A stretch of 64,000 nt of DNA from NCBI RefSeq assembly GCF_040412425.1, contig NC_089762.1, positions 20,026,202-20,090,201 on the forward strand, read 5' to 3'. The position numbers were made by a program, and so were the translations under genes. How positions within the stretch are numbered: the stretch's first letter is position 1; each line of letters opens with the position of its first letter. The notes under the pieces were generated by a model, which was not told the DNA's origin, made no database searches, and saw only the letters and a program-made list of their open reading frames with translations. This DNA comes from Macrobrachium rosenbergii. Its lineage: Eukaryota; Arthropoda; Malacostraca; Decapoda; Palaemonidae. Below, piece after piece: positions 50,481 to 61,429 of the stretch.

Positions 50481-52175
50481 AGCAACGGAACGGTATAAGA
50501 TGGCTGACGGTAATACAAAAAAAACAGAGGGAAATGGAAGATGATGATTACTGCCCTTCGGTACTCTCTTTAGTCAAGTACTGCAAGGTGTAATTTTACT
50601 CAGTTAATGATTAATTACATTTACTCAACAGTTAATAACAACTGAATAACAATAAATAAGCCGAGATTATAAAGATTCGGCAGTGCCATAACAGGTGAAA
50701 TTCCTCGTCACAGGTGGAGGGATCCAGGCAACAATGCAAGTGTGAACTGAGACTTTCTTTGGTCACTAACGATAAAGGCCTCCCTCTGGAAGAGAGAGGT
50801 GTCGAATTAACTATGGGATTGGCGAGAATTGAAGCCCTAATATAATGCAATTGAAATTATATGGATTTACTAACCATCAGCATGCCCATGAGTAGCACAG
50901 CCAATTGAAACTCGCTTATATTGCACTGTTCACAAATTGGAATTAAACTTGAGGGATTCGTTAAAAAGTTGAGAAATATTCAGTAGGAGGAAAAACAGGC
51001 TGCCAAAATACTTGAGTTTGTCTTAGGCTTACTGTAGGAGTCCAAAACGATGATCCAGTATAGGGATATCCTGAACTGAGGCCTGTCACCTGTGGGAAAA
51101 GGGTTGCCGGACCTGTGGAATAGGCGAGTCAGGAATTTACACGCCTGATCGCTACCAGAACCAAAACCAGAATGAGGACGAATTCGGGAGTGCCCGACGC
51201 CAAGGTAGGAGCACCTCAGGGTCCAATATGGCCGCTGCTTCTAGATCTTCTTCCAATCCTTGCAGAGGCTCTCCCTCAGCAACGTGTAACGAACAAAAGA
51301 TTGACGGCAGAGGGAGGGAGGGTACAAGAAAGATAAAATGAGATAATTATGCTATGTGGTCAGCCATTGCACTTTGTTTGCATGGGGGCAGCCATTTTAA
51401 GAGTGAGGGTTAACCCTGCTCGTAAAAGTGGGCATCATTCATTTACTTGGACCTTTTTGCTTTTAGACAAGATTGTTTGAACTGATGGTTTGCGTTTTTC
51501 TAGAATTAGTACAGTACTTATGATTTAGACCATTTTTGGAAGATATCTTATTTGGCTTCCTTCAGTAAAATTGATATAAAACAGGGCAGATGCTAGCACC
51601 TCTAGTACTCCAAAGTCAAGAACTAGTGCTTGCTACTGCTCTGCTGAGAAGTTTAAACATTTTATGTTAATTTTTCTTTTTAACACAATGGATAATCTGT
51701 TCTCTGAAAATTTACTGTGCAAGTTTTTGACAGTTCCAGTTTCTTCTTTTGAATGTTTGCATATTCATATTGTTTGCTGCTAATTGAGTTTAGAAGCACT
51801 GACCATATCATCATCATCATCATCATCATACTTATGATAAACTGTATCAGATTTTTTATTTATGGGGTTAGAAATAAAATGAACTCTCTTTGCGCTCATC
51901 TGTCTTGTATCCATTCTGTTCTAGGTCTACAACTTTTCTGATTATGTGCTTCTCACTTCTCGTTACATATCCAAACTATCTCAGTCTTTCCTGATTGCTG
52001 GGCACCACTTTTTTCTGCAGTATCTTCATTGCAAAATTATTTTCTCACTACATTTTAGGCATGAAATGTAGAATTTTTGTAGTCACGCCAGGTTGAAATA
52101 TCCTGTAATTTATTTGTAAATAGCCTTGCACGTATAGCAGAGAAGAATGAAGGTTTGATAGGTTAAAACTTACAG
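50480..52175. other. No gene recognised
   Basis: Apart from (ATC)8 at 51806-51829 and short AT-rich tracts, I see no domain, RNA gene or terminal repeat. Confidence 0.5.
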
Positions 52176-52187
52176 TTTTATACATGA

Positions 52188-52340
52188 ACTTACCTGTTGT
52201 TTACATATAGCTGTAATTCTTGATCTCGACAGAAAATTCAAAACTGGCGGTCCCACTAATATATGGTCAGGTGATACGACTACCCCGCCCTCTACCGGGG
52301 TACCTGGATCCATTTCCATCAACAACTAATCATATTTTCT
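52188..52340 (+). repeat. Left inverted terminal repeat of DIRS copy E
   Basis: Begins ACTTACCTGTTGTTTACATA and ends near CTAATCATATTTTC. Complementary to 58367-58517 apart from a few substitutions and a one- or two-base indel. Confidence 0.9.
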
Positions 52341-52477
52341 CTGTCGGGGCCGGCGACTAGTCGTCTGCTCCTCTTCAGGAAATTCATCGGTGCTTTTCGA
52401 TTTTTCTTTGGTGAAGTACCCACTTTTGTTGACGGTTCTGGCTTGTTTTTTGGCTTTGGTTGAGATTTTTTCTAGTT

Positions 52478-54679
52478 ATGTCTGATTCAGGATCTCAAAT
52501 TAGATATTGCGGGGGGGGTTGTAAAACTCGAATGTCTCGGTCTAACATAGACCCTCACTCTTCTTGCTCTAACTGTAGAGGGAAATTGTGCACGAATCTG
52601 GATAGATGTGATGAATGTTCGTCTTTGTCTGTGCTTGATTGGCAAAAGTTGGCTAAATATCAGGCAAAATTAAGTAAAGATAGGGCACGTAAGGCTTCGG
52701 CCAGAAGTTCCTCCCAGAGTAGGAGTAGTATTGCCTCTTGTTCTGTTCCTGTTACCCCTCCTGTTCCTATTCCTGCCCCGGAACCTGTTGTTTCCGAACC
52801 CACTACCGTGTCAGACCTTCAGGCAGAATTTGATGGTAAGATTTCGGCTCTTTTCTCTGCGATAGAGAAGATTGGCCAGGATGTGAGTGCGATGTCTAGA
52901 CATCGAAGTGTTGCGAGTGATAGTGTTGTGGAGGAGGTGACTGTTCGTCCCCCTCGTTCTCCTAGGTCAGGCCTCTGTCCGGCTCCCAGGGCTCAGGGGA
53001 GAAGACATGCCGAAAGCCGAAGGGAGGCGAGTGGGGTCTGCTCACGAGCAGTTGCTCCCTCTAACAGTCCTGTTGCGTCCCAGGCTGTTGCAGCTCGCCA
53101 TAGTAAAAGCGGCGGAAGTGTCTTCTTGTGCTTCTGTTTCGTCGAGGAGGAGTTGGAAGCAGTCAGAGTCTAGTAGGCCGCTGAAGAGACGCAGAGCTTC
53201 CTCTCCAAGTCAAGTTCCTATCAAGAGACTTTCGGCGCGTTCTCCTCTTCCGTCTTGTAGCTTTTGGGATAGCCCAGAGATCTCTTCTTCTTCAGGCAGT
53301 CCGGATGTACGTTCTACGGATCGTAAGCGAGCACGCTGGATCCTCCTGTTAGCATGCAAGTAGCGGCTTCGTTCCCGTTGGATCCCAAGTCGGCTTTTAT
53401 GCCTCCGGTTCCTGCCCCCCTTTCGCAAGAGGACAAATTGGACAAGATTTTGAGACTTTTCGAAGGTTTTAAAGCACCAGCACTTCAGGATCCTTCTGCA
53501 ACTGAGGCTCCGGTCTCTGCTCCCGCTCACGCGCCTGGCTCCGCTTCGCTTCGCGCGCCTGGCTCCGCTTCGCCGCGCGCCTGGCTCCGCTTCGATCGCG
53601 CTCCTGGCGCCACTTCCGCCCGCACCGGCCGCACTCCACGACGCTACTTTGGCGCTTGGCGCCTCTCCACAACACGTTTCAAGGCGCACAATGTTTGCGC
53701 TTCTGGCGCTACCGTGGTTTTTGGCGCCTCTTTGGCTCTCGGATCTTCTAAGGCTCCTGACTCTCTCAAGCTCATGTTTTGGATACGCTTGACGCTGGTC
53801 GGGCACTTGGCGCCTCGGTGACGTTCGCGACACTCAAGAGGATAACGCAAGTTTGGCTCCCGGAGACGTTTCTATCGCGGTGCTCCAACTGCTTCAGAGA
53901 TTCTCTCCCCAGTTTCCGATGTTTCGAAGTAGATGATGTTCCGTCTGCTCCTACATCCAACTTTAAGCATCTCTTACAACTTTTGAAGAACATTTTCAAG
54001 AAGACTTTGCTCCAGCTTCCCCTTCGTCTCCAACTACGCAGTTTGCCAAGGATTTTAAACCTCCTTCCTCTAGATTTCTGAAGCTGGTCCTGTCTGTTTC
54101 GCGAAAAGAGCTCTCCGAAGGCAAGAAGGATGGTTGAGCAAGAAAGATCTCAGGGTAAAACATCTTTCTGTTTTCCCCCTCTCAACTGTCTTTTAAGTCT
54201 CGTTCGTGGTATGAGACTGGGAAGTCTTTCCTTGGGAGACTCTGCCTCCTCTCAAGGGATTTCTCCAGCCTTGTGATTCTGCCCGTCGCTCAGCTTTTTC
54301 TTCGTCCAAAGTCGGCTTCTCGTCTTCGGAAATTGACCATCTGGTGAAGAGTTCCTATAGGATCTTGGAGATCTTTTCTTTTATTGACTGGTCTATAGGA
54401 GCCTTGAGCAGGAAAGTGAAAGTCTGTGATCTTCCCCCCAAGACTGCTACAGATCTTGATGCTATTTTGGCCTGCCTGGACAAGGCCATCACGGACGGAA
54501 CGTCAGAAATTGCCTCAGTGACTGCTACTGGCATTTTGAAGAAGAGAGCACATTGGATTTCGTTTGTCGCGAGAGGAGTCTCCAGGAACCAGAAATCTGC
54601 TCTTCTTTTTGCTCCTTTGTTTAAGGAATCCCTTTTTCCCGCCACGTTAGTTAGGGAAATTTCGGAGGCTCTCTCATGA
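52478..54679 (+). pseudogene. DIRS copy E gag-like ORF1, frameshifted
   Basis: Starts MSDSGSQIRYCGGGC, with the Cys set C-x3-C, CSNCRGKLC and CDEC that probably binds zinc. The basic helix WQKLAKYQAKLSKDRARKAS follows. The open frame runs to 53173, then shifts near 53150; later frames carry SRPLKRRRASS, DKLDKILRLFEGFK (53.43 kb), the GC-rich Ala/Pro/Arg repeat (53529-53625) and the C-terminal domain (54344-54679) with ILEIFSFIDWSIGALSRKVK and GILKKRAHWISFVARGVSRNQKSALLFAPL. The start is fixed by agreement with copies A, B and C. Confidence 0.8.
53529..53625 (+). repeat. GC-rich 21-24-bp tandem repeat in gag
   Basis: GCGCCTGGCTCCGCTTCG occurs at 53531, 53555 and 53577, with a degenerate fourth unit near 53598. 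It encodes RAPGSAS-like peptides. Its GC content stands out from the AT-rich surroundings, and the equivalent position in copies A and C has different degenerate repeats. Confidence 0.8.
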
Positions 54680-54859
54680 AGTCTACTCAAGACCTACTGG
54701 CTCATTCTTGAAAAGACCCAGGTTTTCGACTTCTCCAGTAGTACCCAAGCCTTCTTTCCCTGTATCCTCTAGGCCTTCTCGGTACTCCTTCTCGGCCCTT
54801 TTCCCGTGCTAGGGAAGAGGAAAATTCTCTTCTCATCCCCAGAAAGCTAGGGGTACCAA

Positions 54860-56310
54860 CCGATGAGTTCAAGGTCCTTCATGCGACGGTCGGAGCCAGA
54901 CTAAAGTCGTTCTGGCAAGTTTGGGAGGCCAAGGGAGCAGAACCCTGGGTGATCAACGTTCTGAGAGAAGGCTACACCATTCCCTTCTCAGAGAGTCCTC
55001 CTTTAAAGTCTTCGCCAGTAGACTTCAACGTATCATCCAGGGACTCAGAGAAACTTGTGGTGTTGGAGGAGGAAGTTACTTCCCTCCTTCAAAAGGGAGC
55101 CATAGAAGCAGTCCTCGAACCTTCATCTCCGGGGTTCTACAACCGTCTGTTTCTGGTTCCAAAATCCTCAGGAGGATGGAAACCAGTCCTCGACGTAAGC
55201 GCCTTGAACAAATTTGTGCTTCAAACACCATTCAAGATGGAAACCACACAGTCGGTTATCAATTCCCTGAAGGAAGGAGACTGGATGGTGTCCCCTCGAT
55301 CTCCAGGACGCATACTTTCATGTACCTATCCATCCGAGATCAAGGAAATTCCTACGGTTTGTGTTCAGAGGCAGGGCTTTTCAATTCAGGGCTCTTTGCT
55401 TTGGCCTATCAACAGCCCCACAAGTTTTCACAAGGACGATGGCTCCAATTGCGAAATGGCTTCACTTAGAGGGAATTCACATTTCCCTTTACCTCGACGA
55501 CTGGCTGATCCGGTCTCCGTCAAAGGCCAATGCATGAAGGACCTACAAAGGACCCTTTCTCTTACCGGCGAATTGGGACTCATAGTAAATCTTCCAAAGT
55601 CACAACTCTCTCCATCTCAAGACTTGACTTATTTGGGAGTTCGGATGAACTCAGTTCTTTTCAGGTTTTTCCGACGTCTCAAAGGATCGAGAAATGCCTG
55701 CTGAAAGTGAGATACCTGATGGCAGCCAAGACTTGTTCTGCCAAGGAATGGATGAGCCTTTTAGGCACCCTCTCATCGCTAGAGATGTTCGTCAGTCTGG
55801 GAGGCTACACATGAGACCTCTTCAGTTCTTCCTACAGCAGACCTGGAACAGGAAGAAAGACACGGATTCGTTTGTTTTTCCTCTATCCACTCGAGTAAAG
55901 CAAGACCTGTCATGGTGGAACGACAGGAGCAAACAAGATCGAGGTTTGTCACTGAGACAGAGGAACCCAGACCTGATGTTGTTCTCCGACGCTTCAGACG
56001 AGGGTTGGGGAGCAACATTGGGGATCTTCAAGTGTCAGGCAATTGGTCTTCATCCCAACGGGACTGGCACATAAATGCGAAAGAGTTGAAGGCAATACAT
56101 CTAGCCTTGGAACATTTCATGCTTCTGGTGGAAAACAAAAAGATAGTAGTGCACTCGGACAACTCCACAGCTCTGGCGTACGTGAAGAAACAAGGAGGCA
56201 CTCACTCCTTCTCTCTGTTCGAGATCGCAAAAGACCTGCTTTTGTGGGCGGCAACCAAGAACATAGAGCTAGTAACTTCGCTTCATCCCGGGAGCTCTCA
56301 ACGTAAGAGC
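54860..56310 (+). pseudogene. DIRS copy E reverse transcriptase / RNase H
   Basis: VGARLKSFWQVWEAKGAEPWVINVLREGYTIP, then GFYNRLFLVPKSSGGWKPVLDVSALNKF and FKMETTQSVINSLKEGDWMVS run in one frame (54949 on). A one-base loss near 55290 shifts into DLQDAYFHVPIHP. The catalytic YLDDW is intact (TAC at 55490; Asp codons at 55496 and 55499). The thumb follows, then RNase H with LMLFSDASDEGWGATLG (about 55.98 kb), WHINAKELKAIHLALEHF (56.07-56.12 kb) and VVHSDNSTALAYVKKQGG. Another shift lies near 56.0 kb. Confidence 0.85.
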
Positions 56311-57830
56311 GGATATCCTCAGCAGGTCACTCCAGGTCATTCCGACGGAATGGACCCTCCACCAGAAAGTTTGCCAAGGCCTGTGGAAGGTTTGGGGAAC
56401 TCCCATGCTAGACCTGTTTGCAACGAGGAAAACCGCAGACTACCTCTCTTTTGCTCTCCTGTTCCAGACCCAGAAGCATTAGCGGTGGATGCCATGCTCC
56501 TGGACTGGTCGGGTCTCTTCCTTTATGCATTCCCTCCCTTCAGGATGCTGGGAGAAGTCCTGAAAAAGTTTCTGAGCACACAAAGGTGTGTCAATGATCC
56601 TAATAGCTCCATGGTGGCCAGGAAGATCATGGTTTCCAGAGCTACTGGAGAAAGTAGTGGATTGGCCAAGGAGGTTGCCATTCAGACCAGACCTTCTGTG
56701 CCAGTTGCACAGCAGAAAGTTCCACAGGAACCCGTCAGATCTAAATCTGACAGGGTTCAGACTCTCGAGCGACTCTACAGGAGGAGAGGCTTCTCTAGAA
56801 GAGTGGCGCAGGCAATGGCTAGATCAACCAGGCCCTCGTCTACAAAGGTCTATCAAGCGAAGTGGAAGCGCTTCAGGGAGTGGTGCTCCGAGTCTGGAGT
56901 GTCTTCCACTTCTACGACTCTAAGCCAGGTGGCGGATTTTCTTTTGTTTCTGCACAAGGAGAAGAAATTGGCTGTCAGCACGATTAAGGGGGTATAGGAG
57001 TATGCTGGCGGCAGTTTTCAGGAATAGAGGTATAGACCTTTCCTCGGACAAAGATATTGCAGAACTCCTTAAATCCTTTGCTACCACTAAAGGCAAATCT
57101 CTTCGTGTACTGCATTGGAATTTGGATGTGGTGCTAAAGTGGCTTACCTCCAAATCTTTTGAGCCTTTGAGTTCCTGCTCCGTTAGGAATCTAACTAAGA
57201 AAACTCTCTTTCTCTTGGCACTGGCCTCAGCAAAGAGAGTAAGTGAGATTCATGCTCTGGACAAAAGAGTTGGTTTTTGTGCGGATAAGGCTGTAGTTTC
57301 CTTCACCTTGGGTTTCCTAGCTAAGAACGAAAACCCTAGTAATCCATGGCCAAGGAATTTCCCATTGCTAGCCTATCCTCCTTGGGTGGAAGAGAAACGG
57401 AGAGACTTCTCTGTCCGGTCAGAGCATTGAAATTCTATCTGGACAGGACCAGAAGTGTAAGAGGAACTCATGATTTTTATGGTGCTCAACTAAGAACCCC
57501 AAGAACCCTCTATCTAAAAATGGGATTGCTTTCCTTTTGAAAGAACTGATTCAGGAGGCACACAAGGAATTAAGGGATGTGGATTTCCCTTAGTTAAAGT
57601 GAGGCCTCATGAAATTAGGGCTATTGCAACTTCTTTAGCCTTCAAGAAGAACATGGCTTTAAAGGACATTCTAAGTTCAACTTATTGGAGATGTTCGTCT
57701 GTTTTTGCCTCGCATTATCTGAGACAGATCCAAACCACATATGAAGACTGCAGTACGTTGGGCCCCTTTATTGCGTCTGACACGGTGATGGGCAAGGAAA
57801 CCAGAGGCTCTAGATCCTCTCCTTAGTTTC
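56310..57830 (+). pseudogene. DIRS copy E post-RNase H linker and tyrosine recombinase
   Basis: The linker keeps DLFATRKTADYLSF-like text and FPPFRMLGEVLKKF. The recombinase starts near RSTRPSSTKVYQAKWKRFREWC (56.82 kb) and is open to 56997. There an extra G in a G-run (TIKG then stop) breaks TIKGYRSMLAAVF. From 57002 it continues with Arg in LASAKRVSEIHAL (57236), a shift near 57350, His and Arg in RPHEIRAIA (57608, 57617) and Tyr in FASHYLRQ (57716). All four catalytic residues are present; the shifts at homopolymers could be sequencing errors. Confidence 0.85.
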
Positions 57831-58230
57831 CTTGGGTGCAGAAGTTTTCTTTTTGGTCGACTACTAGAGCCTTAGAGGTTAGATGGCTTAGTAGGTCTAA
57901 TTTTAATAGGTTGGTGTGAGTTTTTATGGTTGGGTGATATGATGGTGGATGCTTTGAGTACTGCGCCCTGAGCAGGGGCATTATATGCTTTGGTTGATTG
58001 TGTCGAAGACGGCTGGGCCAACAGACCTTTCTCCATATAGCAACCTGCGACTGAGCTACTAGGCCCCGCAGTTGCACTAAGGATAGCAGGTTACAGAGGC
58101 AGTAACCGAGAAAACAGCTTCCTTAGCAGGTAAGGATCCAAAGTTAAGACGTTTTTCTTAGCCTGATGATCTCAGGTTTTTTCCATTTAACACTTACAGC
58201 TGTCCATGCCCACCGCCTCAATGTGGCAAT

Positions 58231-58325
58231 CAGCTATATGTAAACAACAGGTAAGTTCATGTATAAAATGACATTTTTATAATAAAATAAGATTTTATAT
58301 CATACTTACCTGTTGTTTACATATA
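58231..58325 (+). repeat. Internal complementary region of DIRS copy E
   Basis: CAGCTATATGTAAACAACAGG...TTCATGTATAAAA complements the left end (52176-52217); ATGACATTTTTATAATAAAATAAG...CATACTTACCTG complements the right end (to 58553). The two halves meet at about 58268. Confidence 0.9.
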
Positions 58326-58366
58326 AACATTCCCACCCGCCTCCCGCAAAGGACAAGGGGACATAG

Positions 58367-58517
58367 AAAATATGATTAGTTGTTGATGGAAATGGATCCA
58401 GGTACCCCGGTAGAGGGCGGGGTAGTCGTATCACCTGACCATATATTAGCGGGACCGCCAGTTTTGAATTTTCTGTCGAGATCGAGAATTACAGCTATAT
58501 GTAAACAACAGGTAAGT
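58367..58517 (+). repeat. Right inverted terminal repeat of DIRS copy E
   Basis: Complement of 52188-52340; ends AACAACAGGTAAGT, followed by ATGATATAAAATC...AAAATGTCAT, the unpaired outer part. Confidence 0.9.
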
Positions 58518-58820
58518 ATGATATAAAATCTTATTTTATTATAAAAATGTCATCTTTATGATTAATCTCCAATTAGTGATAAATTGCTTGTTTCTCTTCT
58601 GACCAAGTAGATTTTGTAAAAGTTTATACCTATGAAGTATAAAGACTGAGTTCAATATTTTCTCATTATTTCAATGCATGGAGTAAATATGCTCACTGAG
58701 TTAATGTACTTTTTCATTTTTTATTTGCAACTAGTGTCCTTATTCAGAGCTGAACATGTTGCTTATATTGAACAAATTTAGAGGTCATCTCTTGTCTGTA
58801 AATTTTCTTTTATTTTCTAG

Positions 58821-58881
58821 GCAAAGGAAGGAAATGTTGCTGACTCCCCAGATAAGACTTTGAACAAAAGTATCACACTTG
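58821..58881 (+). CDS. Candidate host exon after a TE-filled intron
   Basis: TTTTCTTTTATTTTCTAG precedes GCAAAGGAAGG. Read in phase 0, as required by the exon ending at 36943, it gives AKEGNVADSPDKTLNKSITL and reaches a possible donor at G|GTAAAC (58882). The frame stays open to about 58993 if that donor is not used. Weakly supported; no domain. Confidence 0.35.
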
Positions 58882-59099
58882 GTAAACTCAAATCTCCTTT
58901 TTTTGTCCTGGATGGAAATAGACTGCAATGTAGATTCCAGATCTTCAACTCCAGATCTCAGCGACAGCTGCAAAGAGTCTCAGTAAATCAAGGATAGCAG
59001 TTGGAGTCGTTTGAATCAAGAAAATTGAAAAGACGTTGCACTTGCTCATCAGTCAGCCAAATGTGTCAGAAGATCTTGTTTACATGTGAAGGAAAGGCT

Positions 59100-60330
59100 C
59101 ATCTAAAATTGGAGTAGATGAGAATGTTATCAGAACTTGCATAGAAACTATTAGAGTCCTCAGAATCTGAAGATGAAGATGAAGACCAGCCATTACATTC
59201 TGTTTGTAAAAAAGTCCAAAATATGCCATGCAGTCGAATCAGTCAAAACTCAGACACTATTCATCTAAGCAAATACTGATCAGGTGCAACAACTATTAAT
59301 GATTCATGCAAGAAAAAAAAACTGTTCAGTCATTTCACCAGTGGAGCCTCTCTGAACCATCTCACAGTCTCAGAATTTCTGAGGGCTTTATGACTGTCCA
59401 AAACACCAAGATGAAAGAACCTTAAAATCCCTGTATTCTAATTTATTTCTCAGCCATCTGTTCCAAAAAAATCACATTTAAGGAGACTCATTGATAACCA
59501 GGGTAATCAGTCCATCATATCTCCTGTTGTTGGTCAGAGAAGGGCATTGCTGTTCAATGATAGGTTGTGTCTCACTAAAAACAAAGAAAAAACCATAAAA
59601 GATTCAGATTCAGAAACTCCTCATGTAGATGTCAAACTTATCCCTGCCTCTCCTGAGCTGATGTCAGATGATGAAACCAGTGAAAGTGAAATACCTTTAT
59701 CAGATAGGAAACCGCTGTTATTTAAGGATGGAAATGGCGGTCACCTTTCTCAAAAAAATAAAAGTTACAAAAGATTTAGCCAGCAGCTTGAAAATCGTTG
59801 GATTTGTTGGAAATTGATGCTAAAGAGTCCAGTAGCAGCAGGTTACAGCATCACTTTGAAAAGGTGGTTGTTGGGGAACCAGTAGGCAAGCAGCCTCTTT
59901 TCCAAGGGCTAAGTATATCTGATAGTGAAGAAGAAAGTAAAGAACAAAATAAAAATAAAGGAAAGAATTTTAATGTATTTTCTGTTTATAAGAATGATAT
60001 TTGTTAAAAGGAAGTTCCAAAACATTGAGTTTTCCAGGTTTTAAATCATGAATTTAAGAGAAAATTCTTCTATATGCATTTGACGTATTTTGAATCATTA
60101 ATCAGTATTTTGTAACTTTAGACAGTCACCAGAAAGCATTAAGTTGTAGAATGCCTTGGTCTGCTCCAATCAAAGTAGACAAAAGAGTAAAAGATTTCTT
60201 TGGACCTCCAAAGTTTTTCAAAAAGCCAGGTTGAAGATCCTCTGCTTACAGTGATGAAGAAACATCTCCAAGGGTTCTCGGCAGTCTGTTTAAAAATCCT
60301 TTTTTCTTCTTGATGAAGAATCATCTCTTC
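59100..60330 (+). pseudogene. Acidic Ser/Glu/Asp-rich coding remnants or exons, unidentified
   Basis: Several frames share the character of an acidic, disordered protein: ESSESEDEDEDQPLHS (59.16 kb), DSDSETPHVDVKLIPASPELMSDDETSESEIPLSDRKP (59.6-59.71 kb), LEIDAKESSSSRLQHHFEKVV and SISDSEEESKEQNKNKGK (59.8-59.97 kb), and WSAPIKVDKRVKDFFGPPKFFKKPG (60.16-60.23 kb). They are separated by stops and shifts. They could be exons of the same gene as 36.8 and 58.8 kb with assembly errors, or a decayed gene. Function unknown. Confidence 0.4.
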
Positions 60331-61254
60331 TAGGTGAAATACTCCCTGATATTAGTGAGGACAAAGGCATTTGGTTTGATGCTAAGAAGAGGAACACTAA
60401 GAGAAGAGCTGTCCAGCTGAGCACCTTTTGCAAATGGCTAGTTTCTCAGGCTGAACAGAAATTAAGTGTTATTAATAATGCTGTTATTCAGCAGTTAGAT
60501 GTTTTGACTTACCAGGTACAAGAGTACACTACTTAATTATCTCCAGGATTGTTGAACAGGAAGAAATACTAAAAGAATTGCCTGTCAGTTGTTAAGCGTT
60601 CAGTGACCACCAACTGAAACTTAGACTGTTTCCAGCTGAACTGGGGGAAAGGAACACTCTGAACCCAGATTGTCTCCAGCAGTTAATTGAAAAGGAATAT
60701 CAGCTGAACTTTCGCTATCTCCAGCTGTTAAACAGAAAGGAATTCTGAAAATCTTTTCTCCAGTTGGTGAACAGAAAAGTGTTCAATTTGTCCAGATTTC
60801 TCAGTTCAGGGTCTAGCATAATCTTCTGAAATGTTTTCAAAATAGAAGATAAAGTGATGAGTTCCTGCAAAAACTGAGGTTGGTCAGGATAGTAACTTTG
60901 ACCTTATTGAGGAATACTTTTTGAGCAGCCCTTTCAGTGAGGATGGCACATGATCCTTCTAGGTAATAAGTTAACATCAAAAAACCGTGTTGGGACAACT
61001 TTAGTGTCTGAGTTAAATACTGATTGTCAACCAAGTACAAGTGGTTGAAGAATTTTCCATGTTATGTTGGGGTTGGAAACAGTCTTCTGATTTAGTGATG
61101 AAGATTTTCACAGAACAGTGAAAATTCAGTTACTTTATTGGAATAAAATTTGTAGCTCTTCATTAATTGCAGAATCTTTCTCAGAACTGGTTAAAAGTAT
61201 TAGCAGGCAAATCATACTAAAGTTGAAAAGAACTCTGATGTTTTTTTAATCTAG

Positions 61255-61426
61255 AGAGTCATATTTTTTGATAAAGAATCATCTCAGAATGTTGACAGCA
61301 ACAAAGTAACTGATAACCCGAGTACAGCAAGATTTGTTGGCAGAGTGAAAAAGCAAGGAAAAAATAAGCAAGTGCAAATAAAACCAGGTCCATTGCGACT
61401 GAAAAATCAGCAGGGAAGATGTCGAG
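61255..61426 (+). CDS. Candidate exon, basic Lys/Gln-rich segment
   Basis: TTTTTTTAATCTAG precedes AGAGTC and CGAG is followed by GTAAGG (61427). The 172-bp frame is open (RVIFFDKESSQNVDSNKVTD...VKKQGKNKQVQIKPGPLRLKNQQGRCR). Lys/Arg-rich, no known domain. If real, it belongs to the acidic-protein gene upstream. Confidence 0.4.
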
Positions 61427-61429
61427 GTA

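Larger units (their letters stand above)
52176..58553 (+). mobile_element. Structurally complete DIRS copy E, ~6.4 kb
   Basis: Left inverted repeat 52188-52340 and right inverted repeat 58367-58517 are near-perfect complements over ~150 bp (blocks CTACCCCGCCCTCTACCGG, TGTCGAGATC, TGTAAACAACAGGTAAGT). The internal complementary region (58231-58325) shows that the outer ends are TTTTATACATGAAC at 52176 and ATAAAAATGTCAT at 58553. It contains gag, RT/RNase H, linker, recombinase and 3' UTR in the normal DIRS order. As known for DIRS, there is no obvious target duplication. Few disabling changes make it the youngest-looking copy here. Confidence 0.9.

Noticed and set aside
53210..53850. Minus-strand Arg/Ser/Ala-rich open frames of up to 207 codons
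   Set aside because: Shadow of the GC-rich repeat region of DIRS copy E gag; the plus strand has the conserved family domains.
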